Source of the DNA: Mesocentrotus franciscanus
Taxonomy: Eukaryota; Echinodermata; Echinoidea; Camarodonta; Strongylocentrotidae
NCBI GenBank assembly: GCA_037976565.1
Contig: CP137683.1
Span: 6,302,321-6,366,320 of the forward strand
Direction of reading: 5' to 3'
Length of the DNA: 64,000 nt
A program made the translations under genes and the position numbers. Positions within the stretch are counted from its first letter, which is position 1, and each line of letters begins with the position of its first letter. The notes beneath the pieces are model-generated. The model was not told the origin of the DNA and did no database searches. It worked only from the letters and a program-made list of their open reading frames with translations. Shown piece by piece: positions 33,688 through 46,600 of this stretch.

Positions 33688-34500
33688 GACATTTATAGTG
33701 CCCTTTAAGGACCTAAAATAGCTATGAAGATAATGTTAGACCACAAATGTTTGAAATTTAGATTAAATCCGATCATACCAATTCAGCTCTACTTAAACAA
33801 AATTACGGTGACCATTAATTTAATAATTTAATACTAATAACAGTACACGGGCTGGCTGGTTGTGCGTATTATAACCAACACATAAAAGCAAACAAAAAAA
33901 CAACATTGGCACTGGCTGGAATAAACCGTATCAGGCGTATAAATCTCATCTTTTCCAACGGCTGGTTTAAAATTATCGAAGAAATGTTTATATTTATGGA
34001 TATTTCACCCGTCCCTTTGTCATTTAAATTGTAAGCTCTTTCAAATTTGACAGTCAGTTTTTTCATTATCTCATAATTTTTTTTTTGTGTAGAGCCCTCT
34101 ATACCCAAACTCAACTATTCCTTTAATGGAAATGTGCATTCATTTGAATCACAATACCATGAATGATAGAAACTGATTCCAGGAAGTCCCCGATAGATTG
34201 AGGCTCCGTTTATTGGTATCTGTTTCACAAGACAGTCGTTTATGTAACTAAATGACTAAAAGCAAACTTGTTTACTAAGTGCGTTTATGTTAGCTCTGTT
34301 TTGTCATCGTCCATCAATATTTTCCACCATGTTGCCCATTAATAGTTACGGTATTAAATACTCCAAGCCTTATATTGGTTTACGCAATCCACACTAAATC
34401 TCTCTCTCTCTCTCTCTCTGTCCACCCTTCTCCCTCTCTTTCTCCATCCCTACCCCCCCCCCCATCTCTCTCTATATCTTCATCCATCTCTCTCAGTAAA
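33688..34500. repeat. dispersed block, copy 1 (pairs with 63211-64000)
   Basis: Closely matches the right edge of the window from GACATTTA-AGTGCCC through ACGGGCTGGCTGGTTGTGCG to a (CT)n tract at 34401-34495. No gene recognised. The window end cuts the second copy. Confidence 0.85.
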
Positions 34501-35033
34501 TACAAGCCTAATACTGTGTTTTCCTAGGCATCTGTTTTGCAAGTTTTGGTGCTTATGCAATTTTGTTATAAATTAATAACACAAATTTAACTTTATTTCA
34601 ATAATTTTACTAAAGCTAATTTTACACTTTTTAAAAGTAATTATTCAAGTAAATAAATACATAAATAAATAAATAACCTCTCAACAAGTGGGTTCTTTTC
34701 AGCTAAAAGTCCAAAAGAGCAGGCCTATAATCTGATCTCTGTCTTACAAAGAGTTGAGATTGATACGAATTGATTGAAAGTCCTCCATTCGATCGCAAAT
34801 TTGCAGATTTTTAGTACAGAGTTGTGACTGAAAGTTGCGATCGTTTTAAACGGATCTCAACCGCTCAAACATGTAGTACGGCGCCCCAAGAAGTGAATAA
34901 TGTCCTGTAGAATTGAAAGTTCCGATAACAATAAGGTCTTACCCCCCCCCCTTACCCTTCTCGTTATCGATACGCCCTTGTCAATATGACGTCACGATAG
35001 GCCATTTGTTATGTATTCAAATTTAATGCTCAA
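34501..35033. other. intergenic, no gene seen
   Basis: AT-rich sequence without coding or RNA features that I can support. Confidence 0.4.
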
Positions 35034-35260
35034 GTCTTTGTTAAGTGCCTCATTACAAATTATTTCATTCGCTTGTATACGAATAATTGTATTTTAATAG
35101 TCAGAATGCGAATAGGGTACATTACGTGTTGTTAGTTAGGACAAGCCATAATGTATCTTACCTAGCAACAATCAATGTATGTAATTGGCATTTTGACTAT
35201 TGAAATACAACATTTATAACAGGTGAATGAAATAATTTGCAATGAGGCACTTAACAAAGA
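35034..35260. mobile_element. foldback MITE, 227 bp
   Basis: Left arm TCTTTGTTAAGTGCCTCATT pairs with right arm AATGAGGCACTTAACAAAGA. The arms extend about 75 bases. No coding content. Confidence 0.7.
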
Positions 35261-35626
35261 TTTGTGCAATTAACTTTGATCAAATCACGAAAATGGTATA
35301 TTGGAAAGAAAGGGAAGAAATATTGTTAGCTCATAATAAGATGAGATACTGGAAGAGGTGGCGGCTACCTTGTCAAGCAAAACGATTTTGATTTTAATCA
35401 CAATTTCTTTCACATGTAAATAGTATTGACTCTATTTCGTTCTACTCATTAATATCTATTAGAGAGATTAGAGTGAGGATATTGACACACAAGACTACGA
35501 TTAAAACGAAAAAGTCATGTGAGGCTTCTTTTTCCTTCTATACTGATTCCTTCATACAGGGAATTCAATAGGACAAAGCTTCCATGCCAAAATTCTTTGC
35601 AATCCCATATACCTAAATATGTGTGT

Positions 35627-35917
35627 CAGGGGCGGATCCAGCCGGCGGCAAGGGAGGGAGCCAAAAAAAGGGGCCCACTTCGTGAGAAAATTTGAAAATC
35701 GTGCCGGTCGATTTTGCGCTCAGTGGGGGGTGTTTAGTGAGCACTCATTTTTTTTTTTTTTTGCTCCACGGGGGGGAAAGTGCAATTTTTTTTCAACCTC
35801 CACCCCTTGAGCGCCAGGGGAGGGGGCCCATCTTCTTCTTTTTTTCTTTTTTTAAGGGTGTTTTTACCTGTTTTTCTTTTCTAGGGGAGGGGGCCCGCCC
35901 CCCTGGATCCGCCACTG
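35627..35917. mobile_element. short hAT-like MITE, copy 1
   Basis: Ends CAGGGGCGGATCCAGCCGGC and CCCCCTGGATCCGCCACTG. The 8-bp flanks ATGTGTGT and ATGTGTAC match at 6 of 8. Close relative of 54444-54691. Confidence 0.8.
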
Positions 35918-37443
35918 ATGTGTACAGTTCATGCGATTTAAGCAAGATAATTCCACGTTATACATACAAGTATTTACTACATAAGCAACCTTTCAAAATT
36001 ATTTCTAAAGAGTTTCTTTCACAATGTAATTGGATTACCAGATCTATTTTAAACTAATCACACCGAGATACTACGCAATGATAAGATTTTCCTTTTTCTT
36101 TATTTATCATATATTTTTATTTTCCAAGTTATTCGATTATCAGGAAATTTGCGGAATTTTCCACCTCTCCCCGGGCTCTCCCCCTCTTTTACAAAACATG
36201 AATCCACCCCGCTTATCATGTTTTATGTGTCTGGTAATAATTTTGATTATGTTATTTAATATTTATTTATTGCAACCAAAACTTGGATTTCAAATACAAA
36301 TCAAAATACGACCAGGTAAAAGATGTTTTATGAAAGGCATTTATTCACTCGATTGCTGCTAAAAAAAATAATGTACACCTTTTAGGTAATGTAGATCTAG
36401 CATTATGAGAGGAAACGATACTTGGTCGGTTCTCATAACCACACATCGTCATTTATAGTTTGAAAAATTTGACCCTCCAAGTAATGTATATATTTCCCAC
36501 TTCATCAACAGGCTAATCAATTAATCAATCACTTATTCAGTTATTCAATCAATCACTTAGTCATTTAATAAGCCAATCAGTCAATTAATCAATCAAATCA
36601 TACAACTATTGGTCCATATTTACTGATTGATCAACAAAATCATTAATCAATCCGTCGATTAATCAATTGATTAATCAATTTGTCAATCAATAAATCAGTC
36701 CAAAGTATTCGGTCAATCAACAAAATTAATCAATCAGTCGATTCCCACAAGCATAAATCTTCAATGAGCTGTTTAACCAATAAAACATGACCCAGCAATC
36801 AATTAATTGAGTTGTCAATCAACCATTAAATCATTTAATTAACCGACAGAATTTAATCGATTCCCCCAGTCATTTGAAGTATCTGTAGTCATAAACACAA
36901 TATTAAAAGTTAACCATTAAATAAAAAGCTGAGAAAATCGAGCTATGAACTGCCAAACAATGAAAATTAAAAATTGTATATGTAAACATAAAACAGAATA
37001 AAGAACTCCGTTGACAAGTTTTAGTAAAGACAAATTATCGTGCATAGGGCTTTTCTAGTTATTGATTTCAAGACATGATCAACCAATAAATCATTGATAT
37101 GTTTTGTCAGCGGATTTCTTTATTCCATCTTGTGTTCAATCATCTCCATCGCAGGACCTCATATTTTTTTTCTTAAAATAACATAGATGTACAATAATGG
37201 GAAATTATATATCAAAAGAGATTTATGCTTGTCTTTTTTTTCAAAAATAGGTGGTACAATAATCGAAACATTACACAATATGTACACACACTATAAGAGA
37301 TAAACGGCTGGATGGCCCTACTCAGCATCCACCAACACCGTGGCGCTGTTCCACCGAGGGGTCCAGAATATGATACAAATATATGGGAATGTGATATCGA
37401 AAGTCACTATACACTAATGAATAATTAGACAAAAAGACTTATA
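35918..37443. other. 3' flank of lysozyme gene with degenerate AATC repeat
   Basis: 36508-36850 is a degenerate array of AATCAATC/ATTAATCA words. A minus-strand AATAAA at 37119-37124 is a candidate poly(A) signal about 320 bases past the lysozyme stop. No other gene seen. Confidence 0.5.
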
Positions 37444-37670
37444 TCAAGTTTCATCATGAGTTGGTTTGAGACCATGGAGAATTTCCTTGACTTTTGACCA
37501 GTATTTCAATGTTTTCGGGTTTTTAAAACCATTTGGACCGCCGTTGTGTATGCGGGCAAAATCTTCACAAGTTGGTTGGTGGCCAAGGCGACTGACGACA
37601 GCGTAACGAGCCATGTAGGCCTGTACCGCCTTCTCGCTGCATCCAAAATCAGCTGCGCACTTTATCCAAG
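37444..37670 (-). CDS. i-type lysozyme exon 3
   Basis: Acceptor TTTCCTAG; encodes [40 protein letters not shown] and KYWSKVKEI, then TGA at 37446-37444. It carries the C-terminal half of the destabilase/lysozyme domain. Confidence 0.93.
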
Positions 37671-40600
37671 CTAGGAAAGTATTTGTTAATCCAAGGGGGA
37701 CGATCGAGGAAGAAATAGAGAATAAATGGAAAGAAAATTGGGTAAAGATACAGAATGATTGATAAACTAATCGATTTATTTCCTTTGTAGGCGCATGACT
37801 TGCAAAACATTTTTCTGGGAAAATGCATTCTTGTTTTTCGATGTTTGATAAAACATTAATTCCCGGAACTTTCCTGACCTAAGGAGGCAGAGGGGGCACT
37901 TTTCCTGTTCGGCTTTACAAGGAGGGGCAAAATACAAAAACTTAACAATATAAAACAAAACAAAAAACCAAAGATATAAAGAGAGAGAAGAGAACGGAAA
38001 AGGTATTATATGCCCCTTTATTTCTTAATTGAAAACGGGAATTAATCTCGTCTTATTTTCAATAATTACGTTTAGGGTGAATAAATGATTGAAAATTTCT
38101 TCAACGGAAAATATAGATTTTTGAAGTATTTTAGTACAGGACAAATGGGAGGGGACCTCGCAAGATATGTCACAGAGTTTCCAATTTGTGTTTGATTGAT
38201 TGTACCTTCACCAAATCGTAACTTTCTTAATTTTAAATCGGTTTTTCCTCCCATTTTCACTGATCTGTTTCTCTCATTTTTCTCCTTCCATTGAAACCAA
38301 CTTAATATAAGGCTCCACAACATAATCCTACATCGACACATTTGTTAAACAAATTGCATTTATAATTAATGTAATTGTAATATCACATGACATAATTGAG
38401 GAAGAAACATTCGCGCTCACAAAAGCCTCATGATTCTCGCGAGTGGTGCAGATTTCATGTCATGAATTAATTGAATCAAAACTGATATAAACTTAATTTC
38501 GATCCCCCCCCCCTAATGGAAACCGCTTTGGTTTACAGATCGCTTATATTTCAATCGTGAATATTTCCAAGTTTACTACATTAAATACGAATAGCTCCCT
38601 CTTATTTAAATGAATTACTCACTGCATACAGATTAACAAGAGATCTTCGATCATGTAAAAAGAATTTGTTTATTGTTCCTCCTATTCTGATAAAATCATA
38701 TGGTGAACGCCCATTTGCCCATGCTGAACACCATCCCCGAATATATTAGAAACATTAAAACAATAGATTAGTTTAAGGCTGACCTTAAAACACACTTATT
38801 CCAATTGCTAAACAGATAAAGAGAACTCAGTAGCCTTTTTTCCTCATTGCTTGTCTTTTCTTTTTCTTCCCAAGCGCATAGGGACACACGTATGTAATGT
38901 GTTTTTCGCCATACAAGATTATAAGACGGTTTCAAGAATGTAGAAAATGGCAAATCTATATTCAAGTCACATGTTAATGCCTCATTTGTTTGTATTACTT
39001 AAAGGTACTATGTCCCATTTGCAGGCCCAAAAAATGAAAAGGTTAAATTCCAACAGCATTTAAAAGACAATACTAATTTAGAACTTCCCTAAAAAAAAGG
39101 GGGCTTGAAAATGTCTTTAAGTGGGAAAATAACGACTATTAGTTGTTGAATCGACTTAGGAGCTATAGAGCCTGTAAGTAATAGTCTGATTTTTCAGACC
39201 ATTGTACAGAATGGTCGTACGTTTTATGCTGCGCAAAGATTCAATCAGTTTAATTTTGGCCATTACAAGAAGTGGGTTATTGATGTAGACAAATGCTCAT
39301 GTACCCTTTACAGCTCATTTTATGTATGTTATTACCAAAGATGAAAAAGCCAGTCAGTCACTCAATAGTGTCTGACAGTGAAGTCTAGCAAGTAAACAGG
39401 TTTCCTTGCATAATTTGAATATTAGGACACTGCTAACGTTTAAATTTCACAGATAGGACATACATGTACATGACATATTCATAATTCCTGCAAATTAGTT
39501 CTACAGAATTTGATGCTGGCTGCAAAAGGGACATAGTATCTTTAACATACAAATAATACATGCTAAATATATTACTCATTGCGGATGTAGTATCGAAAAT
39601 AATATCGCTAGTGATATTCGTTTGTCTCGCAATGTATGGTCAATAAGGGATCTAAAAGATCACGACGTTTCGTGCGCCGCTGCAACACTTCGTCAGGTGA
39701 TAAAATCTAATGTAAGCAAGCATCTTTTATACTCTACGGGAGGACCGGCGGTAAGTTAATTCGATCAATAATGGCATAATAGCGCACAAGGCCTATTGGC
39801 CGACACACACGGTGCTCAACCAATCAGCAGGCCGCTGGCTAGGCTCGCCTGCTGGGCGGAAACAATAGCGTGCTCAAACCAATCAACGGGCCGCTGGCTC
39901 GGCCCGTCTGCTGATTGAATCGACCGGTGCTAGCCGGCTGGACGGGGAGTGTCATGGCGGCGTATCGTACGCATCCAAAATTCGGGGATATCGATCCCGT
40001 TGTCTCTATTGAAATTAGGGACTTTTAGATTTGCACGACGAGAACGTGGACTGCCACATATGACAATAGGGACTTTTAGATTTTACACGACGAGAACGTG
40101 GACTGCCACGGTGACATACTTTTAAGGTAATGTGACGTCCTTTTAAGGCACTGCCGGGCACGGGCCAGTGCCTTGAAAGAATGGCACACGTGGCAGTCCA
40201 CGTTCTCGTCGTGTAAATCTAAAAGTCCCTATTGTGTGGCAGTGCCCGGCAGTGCCTTAAAAGGACGTCACATTGCCTTATAAACAGGATGTCAACGTAG
40301 CAGTCCACGTTCTTGTCGTGCAAATCTAAAAGTCCCTATTATTGGGATTGAGACGGATATTGATAGCTTCTTTTACCCTCCGTGTATATACCAATGCCGT
40401 TCTTGGGAAAGGCACTGAACCCCGTCCCAGTCTGGCTGGTGCTGGTTAGCCCAAGCATGTTCGGCTACGGCTACTGACAACTCAGCCGTAGCCGAACATG
40501 CTTGGGATAACCAATAATAGGCCTTGTGCGCTATTGTTCCATTATTGATCGAATTAACTGACCGCCGGTCCTCCCGTAGAGTATAAAAGACGCTTGCTTA

Positions 40601-43600
40601 CATTAGATTTTATCACCTGACGAAGTGTTGCAGCGGCGCACGAAACGTCGTGATCTTTTAGATCCCTTATTGACCATACATTGCGAGACAAACGAATATC
40701 ACTAACGATATTGATTTCGATACAAATAATACATGTTTGCGAGTGCATTAGTGAATATGCGCTAGATCATGCAGGTTAAGTCAGAATGAGACGGACATTG
40801 AACTTGACAAGTCCCGTTCATTATCCTACTGTGACTTAACCTGCGTGCAGTGCACATTCACCAATGCACTCACAAAATATAGTTTATTACTACATGTATT
40901 ATCAAAAAATCTTTAAAAAATTATACTTACATCCCATTAGATCACCGCCTTTTTGCGTGGCGTCGGTCCAGTAATCTTTTTTTATCTGGTATGGACCACA
41001 CGATAGCGTGCCGCCGTCCATACGACAAAGAGGATCGAGCATCGTACAGCCGTAAGATTCATTGATGCAGATACTCTTCAGACAGTTAGCTGGAACGGGG
41101 GTTGAGAGCGCCATAGTTCCTATGATGACACGATCGACATACAAAAAAAAATAATGATGATACTACTACTACTACTACTACTATGTTCATTCAATTTCGC
41201 CGATTCTGTCACCGCAGCTGTTATTTTTCGTTCAAATTCGTTTTTTAGCATTTAAATTCATAAAACGATCATTCAAAAACATTTTATTTTCATTCGAATT
41301 AAAACGTGTTTCTTTTTCGTAAAATTTTCTTTCAATTTAAAGCGAGACGATTCGCGATTACGTAATAGCGTCTTCCGTGAATTCAAATACAATTTCACAC
41401 GTTTTGCAGACAAATTAAACATGTAAATCTTATCCAGTATGATCATATATAGAACCCCGCAAGCTTAGTTCCATGCTAAATCCATTTGAAATTGTCTGGG
41501 TTGGTAAGCAACAAACATGTTATTTGTCCTCACTAGGGGTGTATACCCACTAAATCATCGCTATTTAGCAACTGAACGATCATGTGTTAAGTAGATATAA
41601 CCTAGCCACATCAATATAGAATTTGCATGGAACTAAGCAAGAGTGTCTTTTTATGAATATGCAATGATATAAGTGCATGCAAAGTGTGTGTTTACAGACT
41701 ACAGTTGTATTTATTGGAGTGGCGTACCATAATAGTGGGGGGGGGGGGTATCATATACTATACTCTATACATTGATTTTTTTTTTTAATGTTTTGTTTGG
41801 TTTTGTTTTTGATAATTTATTCGATGTTCGTAATCTCTTTGAAGCCATTTATATTTGTGTAAATTATATTTAGTCTGTATTGAACATGTTAAGAACAATC
41901 TATGATTATCAGTTCAATCACAATCATAATCACATCAACATCTGAATCACCATCACACTGAATCACAATCACGATCGTGATCACAGTCACAATTACCAAT
42001 AACTCATTTGTTTAATTTAGATGAGAAACATGTGCATATACCATGTATACCATAGGTTTGTAAAGATAGGCGAATAAGAATGACCCAAAGTGAAATTGAA
42101 TGGTACGGACGTCCGGTTTGCCATTGTTGACGAAAATGAATGCAAACTGGGCATTTGTAAGCGGTTGTTAAATTGAATGAAACAAGTGCTAAATCCATTC
42201 ACCGAATAAGTAAATCAAATGAAAAAAGTGTTATTTTGAATGAAATTTACACGCCGGCAGCTTTATTTCGCGAATTTGAATGAACTTTGTATCAAAACGA
42301 ATGAAAAGCTTACGAAATTGACCGAGAAATCCTATAGTAACAACAACAACAACAATAATAACAATAATAATAGTATTGTTGTTATTACTCCAGTCACTGG
42401 GTTCTGGGGCGTTCCCACTGTCGTGCGATCCGTTACGAACCCCACGATTGGCCATTTGTAGCTGATCGTGGAACTTCTCTGAAATGCCAGGTTTGGATAC
42501 AAGGTGATGCGAGTCAATACGGTCTGGTATATTCGGTGCGCTTGGATGTGATATGGTCATGATTGGTCAATTTCAGGTGACACGATCTGGTCTCTCGTTC
42601 AGATACGATCATATACGTTCCGATAGGATTGTTCCGATTGAGTCCACGATTGGGTCTCGATGTGACACGATCATCACGATCGGGGTCCCCAATTCGGGAC
42701 GATCGGGTACGTGCAGATACGTTCGGATACCGTCCGATACGTTCATCACTAACCGGTGCGCTCTTTTGCGACAGTATACGATTGTGGTCGCGATGTCTTT
42801 CACGATAAGGGTCGAGAGTGATCAGGATTTGAGCTACGATTGGTCCCCAACGGATATATATATACAGGCCGACTTACCACGGACTTCATTGTTTCTTGAA
42901 CTCCTACAGAGTGAACACTACAACCCACAACTATTGATGATGGCAGGAGTTGAGGATGACGACAACGTGACATTTGCAGTATTTGCAGTATTACTGTATG
43001 CTTATATTATCGCCAGAGAGGAAGAAGACGAGCAGCAGCCAGACCAGCCACAGCCCCAACCACAAAGGGCCAGGAGAGCTGCAGCCAGGCAGTTCTGGGT
43101 GCGACCATGGCTCACAGAGGAGTGGAGAATTGTGCAAGCGTACACAGATGAGGCTTTTAGCCTACCTGTGACTCCTGAAGCCTGGACAGCCGTAGCTCAC
43201 CAGTTTGAGCAGAGATGGAATATCCCCCATGCCATTGGGACCCTGGATGGGAAACACATTGCTATCAAGAAGCCACCTCACAATGGCAGCCTGTACTACA
43301 ATTACAAGGGCTTCTTTTCGATACCACTCCTGGCTCTGGTGGATGCAGATTACAAGTTTGTGTGGATCGAGCTTGGTGGAAAAGGACACATGTCAGATGC
43401 TCAGATATTTAGCGACTCTGAGCTTTTCAACGGCCTGGAAAAGGAAGCACTAGGACTCCCCCACCGTGCCCTCTGACGGCAAGCCCTGATGACCTCCAAG
43501 ACATGCCCTTCTTCATCCTGGGGGATGATGCCTTCGCACTCAGGAACTACCTCATGGAGCCATACGGCAGAAGAGGGATGGCCAGGGAGGAGAGGATTTT

Positions 43601-46600
43601 CAACTACAGACTCCAAAGGGGAGTAGAGTGGTTGAAAATGCCTTTGGGATCCTGGTCAATAGATTCAGGTGTCTCCTCAGGACTCTAGAGCAGAAGTCCA
43701 ACACTGTGAAGGATATGGTTGAGGCGGCAGTGGTTCTGCACAACCTACTGAGGCAGAGGCAGCCAGGCTTTGCAGCACAAGAGGCGGACCATGAGGCTGA
43801 AAACCATAATACCATCACAGGAGCATGGAGGGACCATGTGGACTGTCTAGATGTGAATCAACCTCCTGCACCTCGCAACTCAGCTACGGCCGATGCAAAG
43901 CATCAGAGGGAACTCCTGAAGGCCTTCTTCAACTCATCACAAAGTGCGGTCGCATGGCAGGAAAGGATGCCCGTGCTGCATGATGCGGAAGGTGGAGAGG
44001 ATGATATTTGATATTTTTATTTTTATTTTTGAAAATTCAGGAAATTGATATTGAAGATGCATAATTTCTTTTCTTTTCCCACTGATTATTCAAAGTCAAT
44101 GTTTTAAAGCAAAGTAAATTCATTTTAGGGTCATTACAGCAAAGCTCTTAAATCTAGGTGAGATATATTTACTGATTAAAAATTCGGGAGAGAATTTTAA
44201 CTCATTCATTTTCCATGTCAGTGCAAGAACGAAAACAAATTTCATGTGGAAGATTTACTATAATGTAATACATTTTAAAAGATGTGTAAATAGTAATTAT
44301 CTGAACAAAAGTTATTTTTTTGACCTTATTGCACTATAGGTTACACGCTGCAAAATTGTAACAGCTGTATGTATATATCTGTCTATTATGTTATCGAAAA
44401 AGAAAAAAATCGGTATCTATCATCTTCTGATTGTATGGGCACAACTTTCTATTTCAGGTCTGCAAATTAATGGTATACATGTTTACATTACCTTCCAAAA
44501 TTTGATAGGGAGAGAAAGAGAGAGAGAGAAAGAGAGAGAGAGGGGAGAGGGGAGAAGGAAGATTAATAACAAAAAGAAGAAGAGAGTGTGAGGTTGAAGA
44601 AGCTGATGCAGTGAAGGAAAATGAGTTATGATTAAGGACTATAAAGAGAATAATAATGAATAAGAAACAAATTAGATGGTTGAGAGAGAAAGAGAAGAGA
44701 GAGAGAGAGAGATTTTTAAAAAATAGAGAGAGAGGGAAGGAGAGAAAGTGTATATATATATATATATGGGCGCGAGAACTCGTAACAGATCGTGAACGTC
44801 TGTGAAAAGCGTGACTTCTCGTATCTACTCGTATCTACTCGCATTTACTCGCATCTACTCGTATCAACTTGTATCTGCTCGTGAGTCATTCGTGTCAGGT
44901 CGTGAGCAATGGTTAGCGACAGAACGTCACAGATCGTGGCAGATCGCAACACATCTCAACAGAGCGTGGTGTTTGTCTTGTCCGAGGTTCATCCCGATCA
45001 CCAAGATTAGGAAGAACGATGAGATGCGATATGTCGCGCTTTGTTACGATTCAATACGATCTGATGCGTTGATCACGATTGACAATCGTGTTGATCGTAG
45101 AATTTTTTTTAACCGTCCAAATTTTTTCTACGATCTGATAATATCTGATAGGATCACCACGATTACTCCACGATTAAGACCACGATTTGAATCGTGGCGC
45201 CAATCGTGATAGTGGGAACGCCCCATTCAATTAAGATTCTGCAATTTACAGTGCACAGTCTCCACTCCACTAGGAAGCATCCTAACCAGTCGTATATTAC
45301 AGGCGCACATAATCGTGCTAATCAAATCACACCGACCTTCTCATCCTACCGGGTACCTAATATAGACCTTGATGAAGAGGAGTAATGTATATAAAATGCC
45401 TTGGTCAAGGAGCTAAGCGCCGATCGGGGGTCAGAAACCACGAACTCTGTATTTCCGGTTAAGTAATTAAACCACTAGACTATTACATAGGCTCATTGAA
45501 ACTAAATGTACTATTGAACGTTTTGTTACAGTTTCTTCTGTGAGCGTATTTATTGAGATCTACGTAAAATAATTTAAGGAATATTTTTTTTTCTAGAGGA
45601 GAGGGGGGTGTCCTGAGTACTAACCAAAGTATCTTGGAGTGACTTAACTATCTAAAACTGGCGGGCAAGAAAAAAGTATCCTTTTATTTTCAGGGCGACT
45701 TTTCACAAGAAAAATGAAATTAAAAGTATTTCGTTTGGGAGGGTTCACTCAATGCCCCTACCATACACTGGGGGAGAGGAGTAATGTGAATAAAATGCCT
45801 ATGTCAAGGAGATGAGTGCCATGCAAGAGTTAGAACCCACGACCTCTGCATTTCCGGTCGAATCGGTCAAATTGTACATCTGTGTATTAACATCATAGGT
45901 GAGTTCACAGTTGTGCAGTTTGTATGGGGGGAAACATGTACAGGAGAAATATATGTTGAAAACGACATTATCGAAGTTTTTTAATTTTATTCCAAACTAG
46001 TAATGTATGGATAATCATGATCTTGTCGTTCATTTGGAATTGTAATTAATGTAAAATGTAATATACTTTTATCTCAGTGTTCGATTCAAGGTTATTGACA
46101 AAAAGGTGTCCGATATTTAAAGCATGCATATTAGCTTATACAAAATTTGAATGGTTCCATTGTTATGACGATCCTCGTTACTGCTGCAGATCCACCGCGT
46201 CAAATGTAGTGGACCTCATTTATGGGTATTTCAGTTGTAAGTCAAAACGGGTAACTCAAAAAGATTTCATCATGTCCCTTTGGACTTTGAACCATGCAAG
46301 GAACAAAGGCCCTGCATTTGTGCATTCATACATGTAAATTGGAATAATCCTAACTTATCGCTGATTTGATGGTATTGATACTTCTCGCTGTGATGACTAA
46401 TGTGACGGCTGAAATCGGGAAAACACAATACAGTGCCATACATTACCAAATGTTATTGAATTGCATTATGGAATCGTACACAATTGTTCAATTAGCATGC
46501 CATTACTCCTATCAGCAATCATCATATATGTACTAAAATCTTAGTTTTAGTAGATATTCCTGTAAACTTCACATCGTTGAGCTACAGAACTGCTGCCTTT

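Larger units (their letters stand above)
39590..40735. mobile_element. 1.15 kb inverted-repeat element with 210-bp arms, nested insertions
   Basis: Left arm (39590-39803) and right arm (40512-40735) are inverted copies, sharing GATCACGACGTTTCGTGCG and CTCTACGGGAGGACCGGCGG. Between them lie two nested ANT MITEs (40017-40337) and a near-perfect hairpin (40444-40512). Located in lysozyme intron 2. No coding frame; family not recognised. Confidence 0.75.
42405..45225 (+). mobile_element. PIF/Harbinger transposon, 2.8 kb, full-length but defective
   Basis: Inverted ends TGGGGCGTTCCCACT (15 identical bases), with TTC on both sides (42402-42404, 45226-45228) as a 3-bp duplication. The ends enclose a Harbinger transposase pseudogene. 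Subterminal regions are rich in short repeats: ACGAT/CGATC words on the left and TCTACTCGTAT words at 44815-44885 on the right, plausible transposase-binding arrays. The Myb/SANT-like second protein usual in this superfamily was not found. Lies in lysozyme intron 1, opposite strand. Confidence 0.85.

Noticed and set aside
42553..42936. In-frame extension upstream of the Harbinger transposase
   Set aside because: This stretch is the element's subterminal CGAT-rich repeat region; the likely start is the Met at 42937.
46077..46337. 86-codon plus frame in lysozyme intron 1
   Set aside because: No family features, no repeat support and no convincing splice context; chance frame in AT-rich intron.
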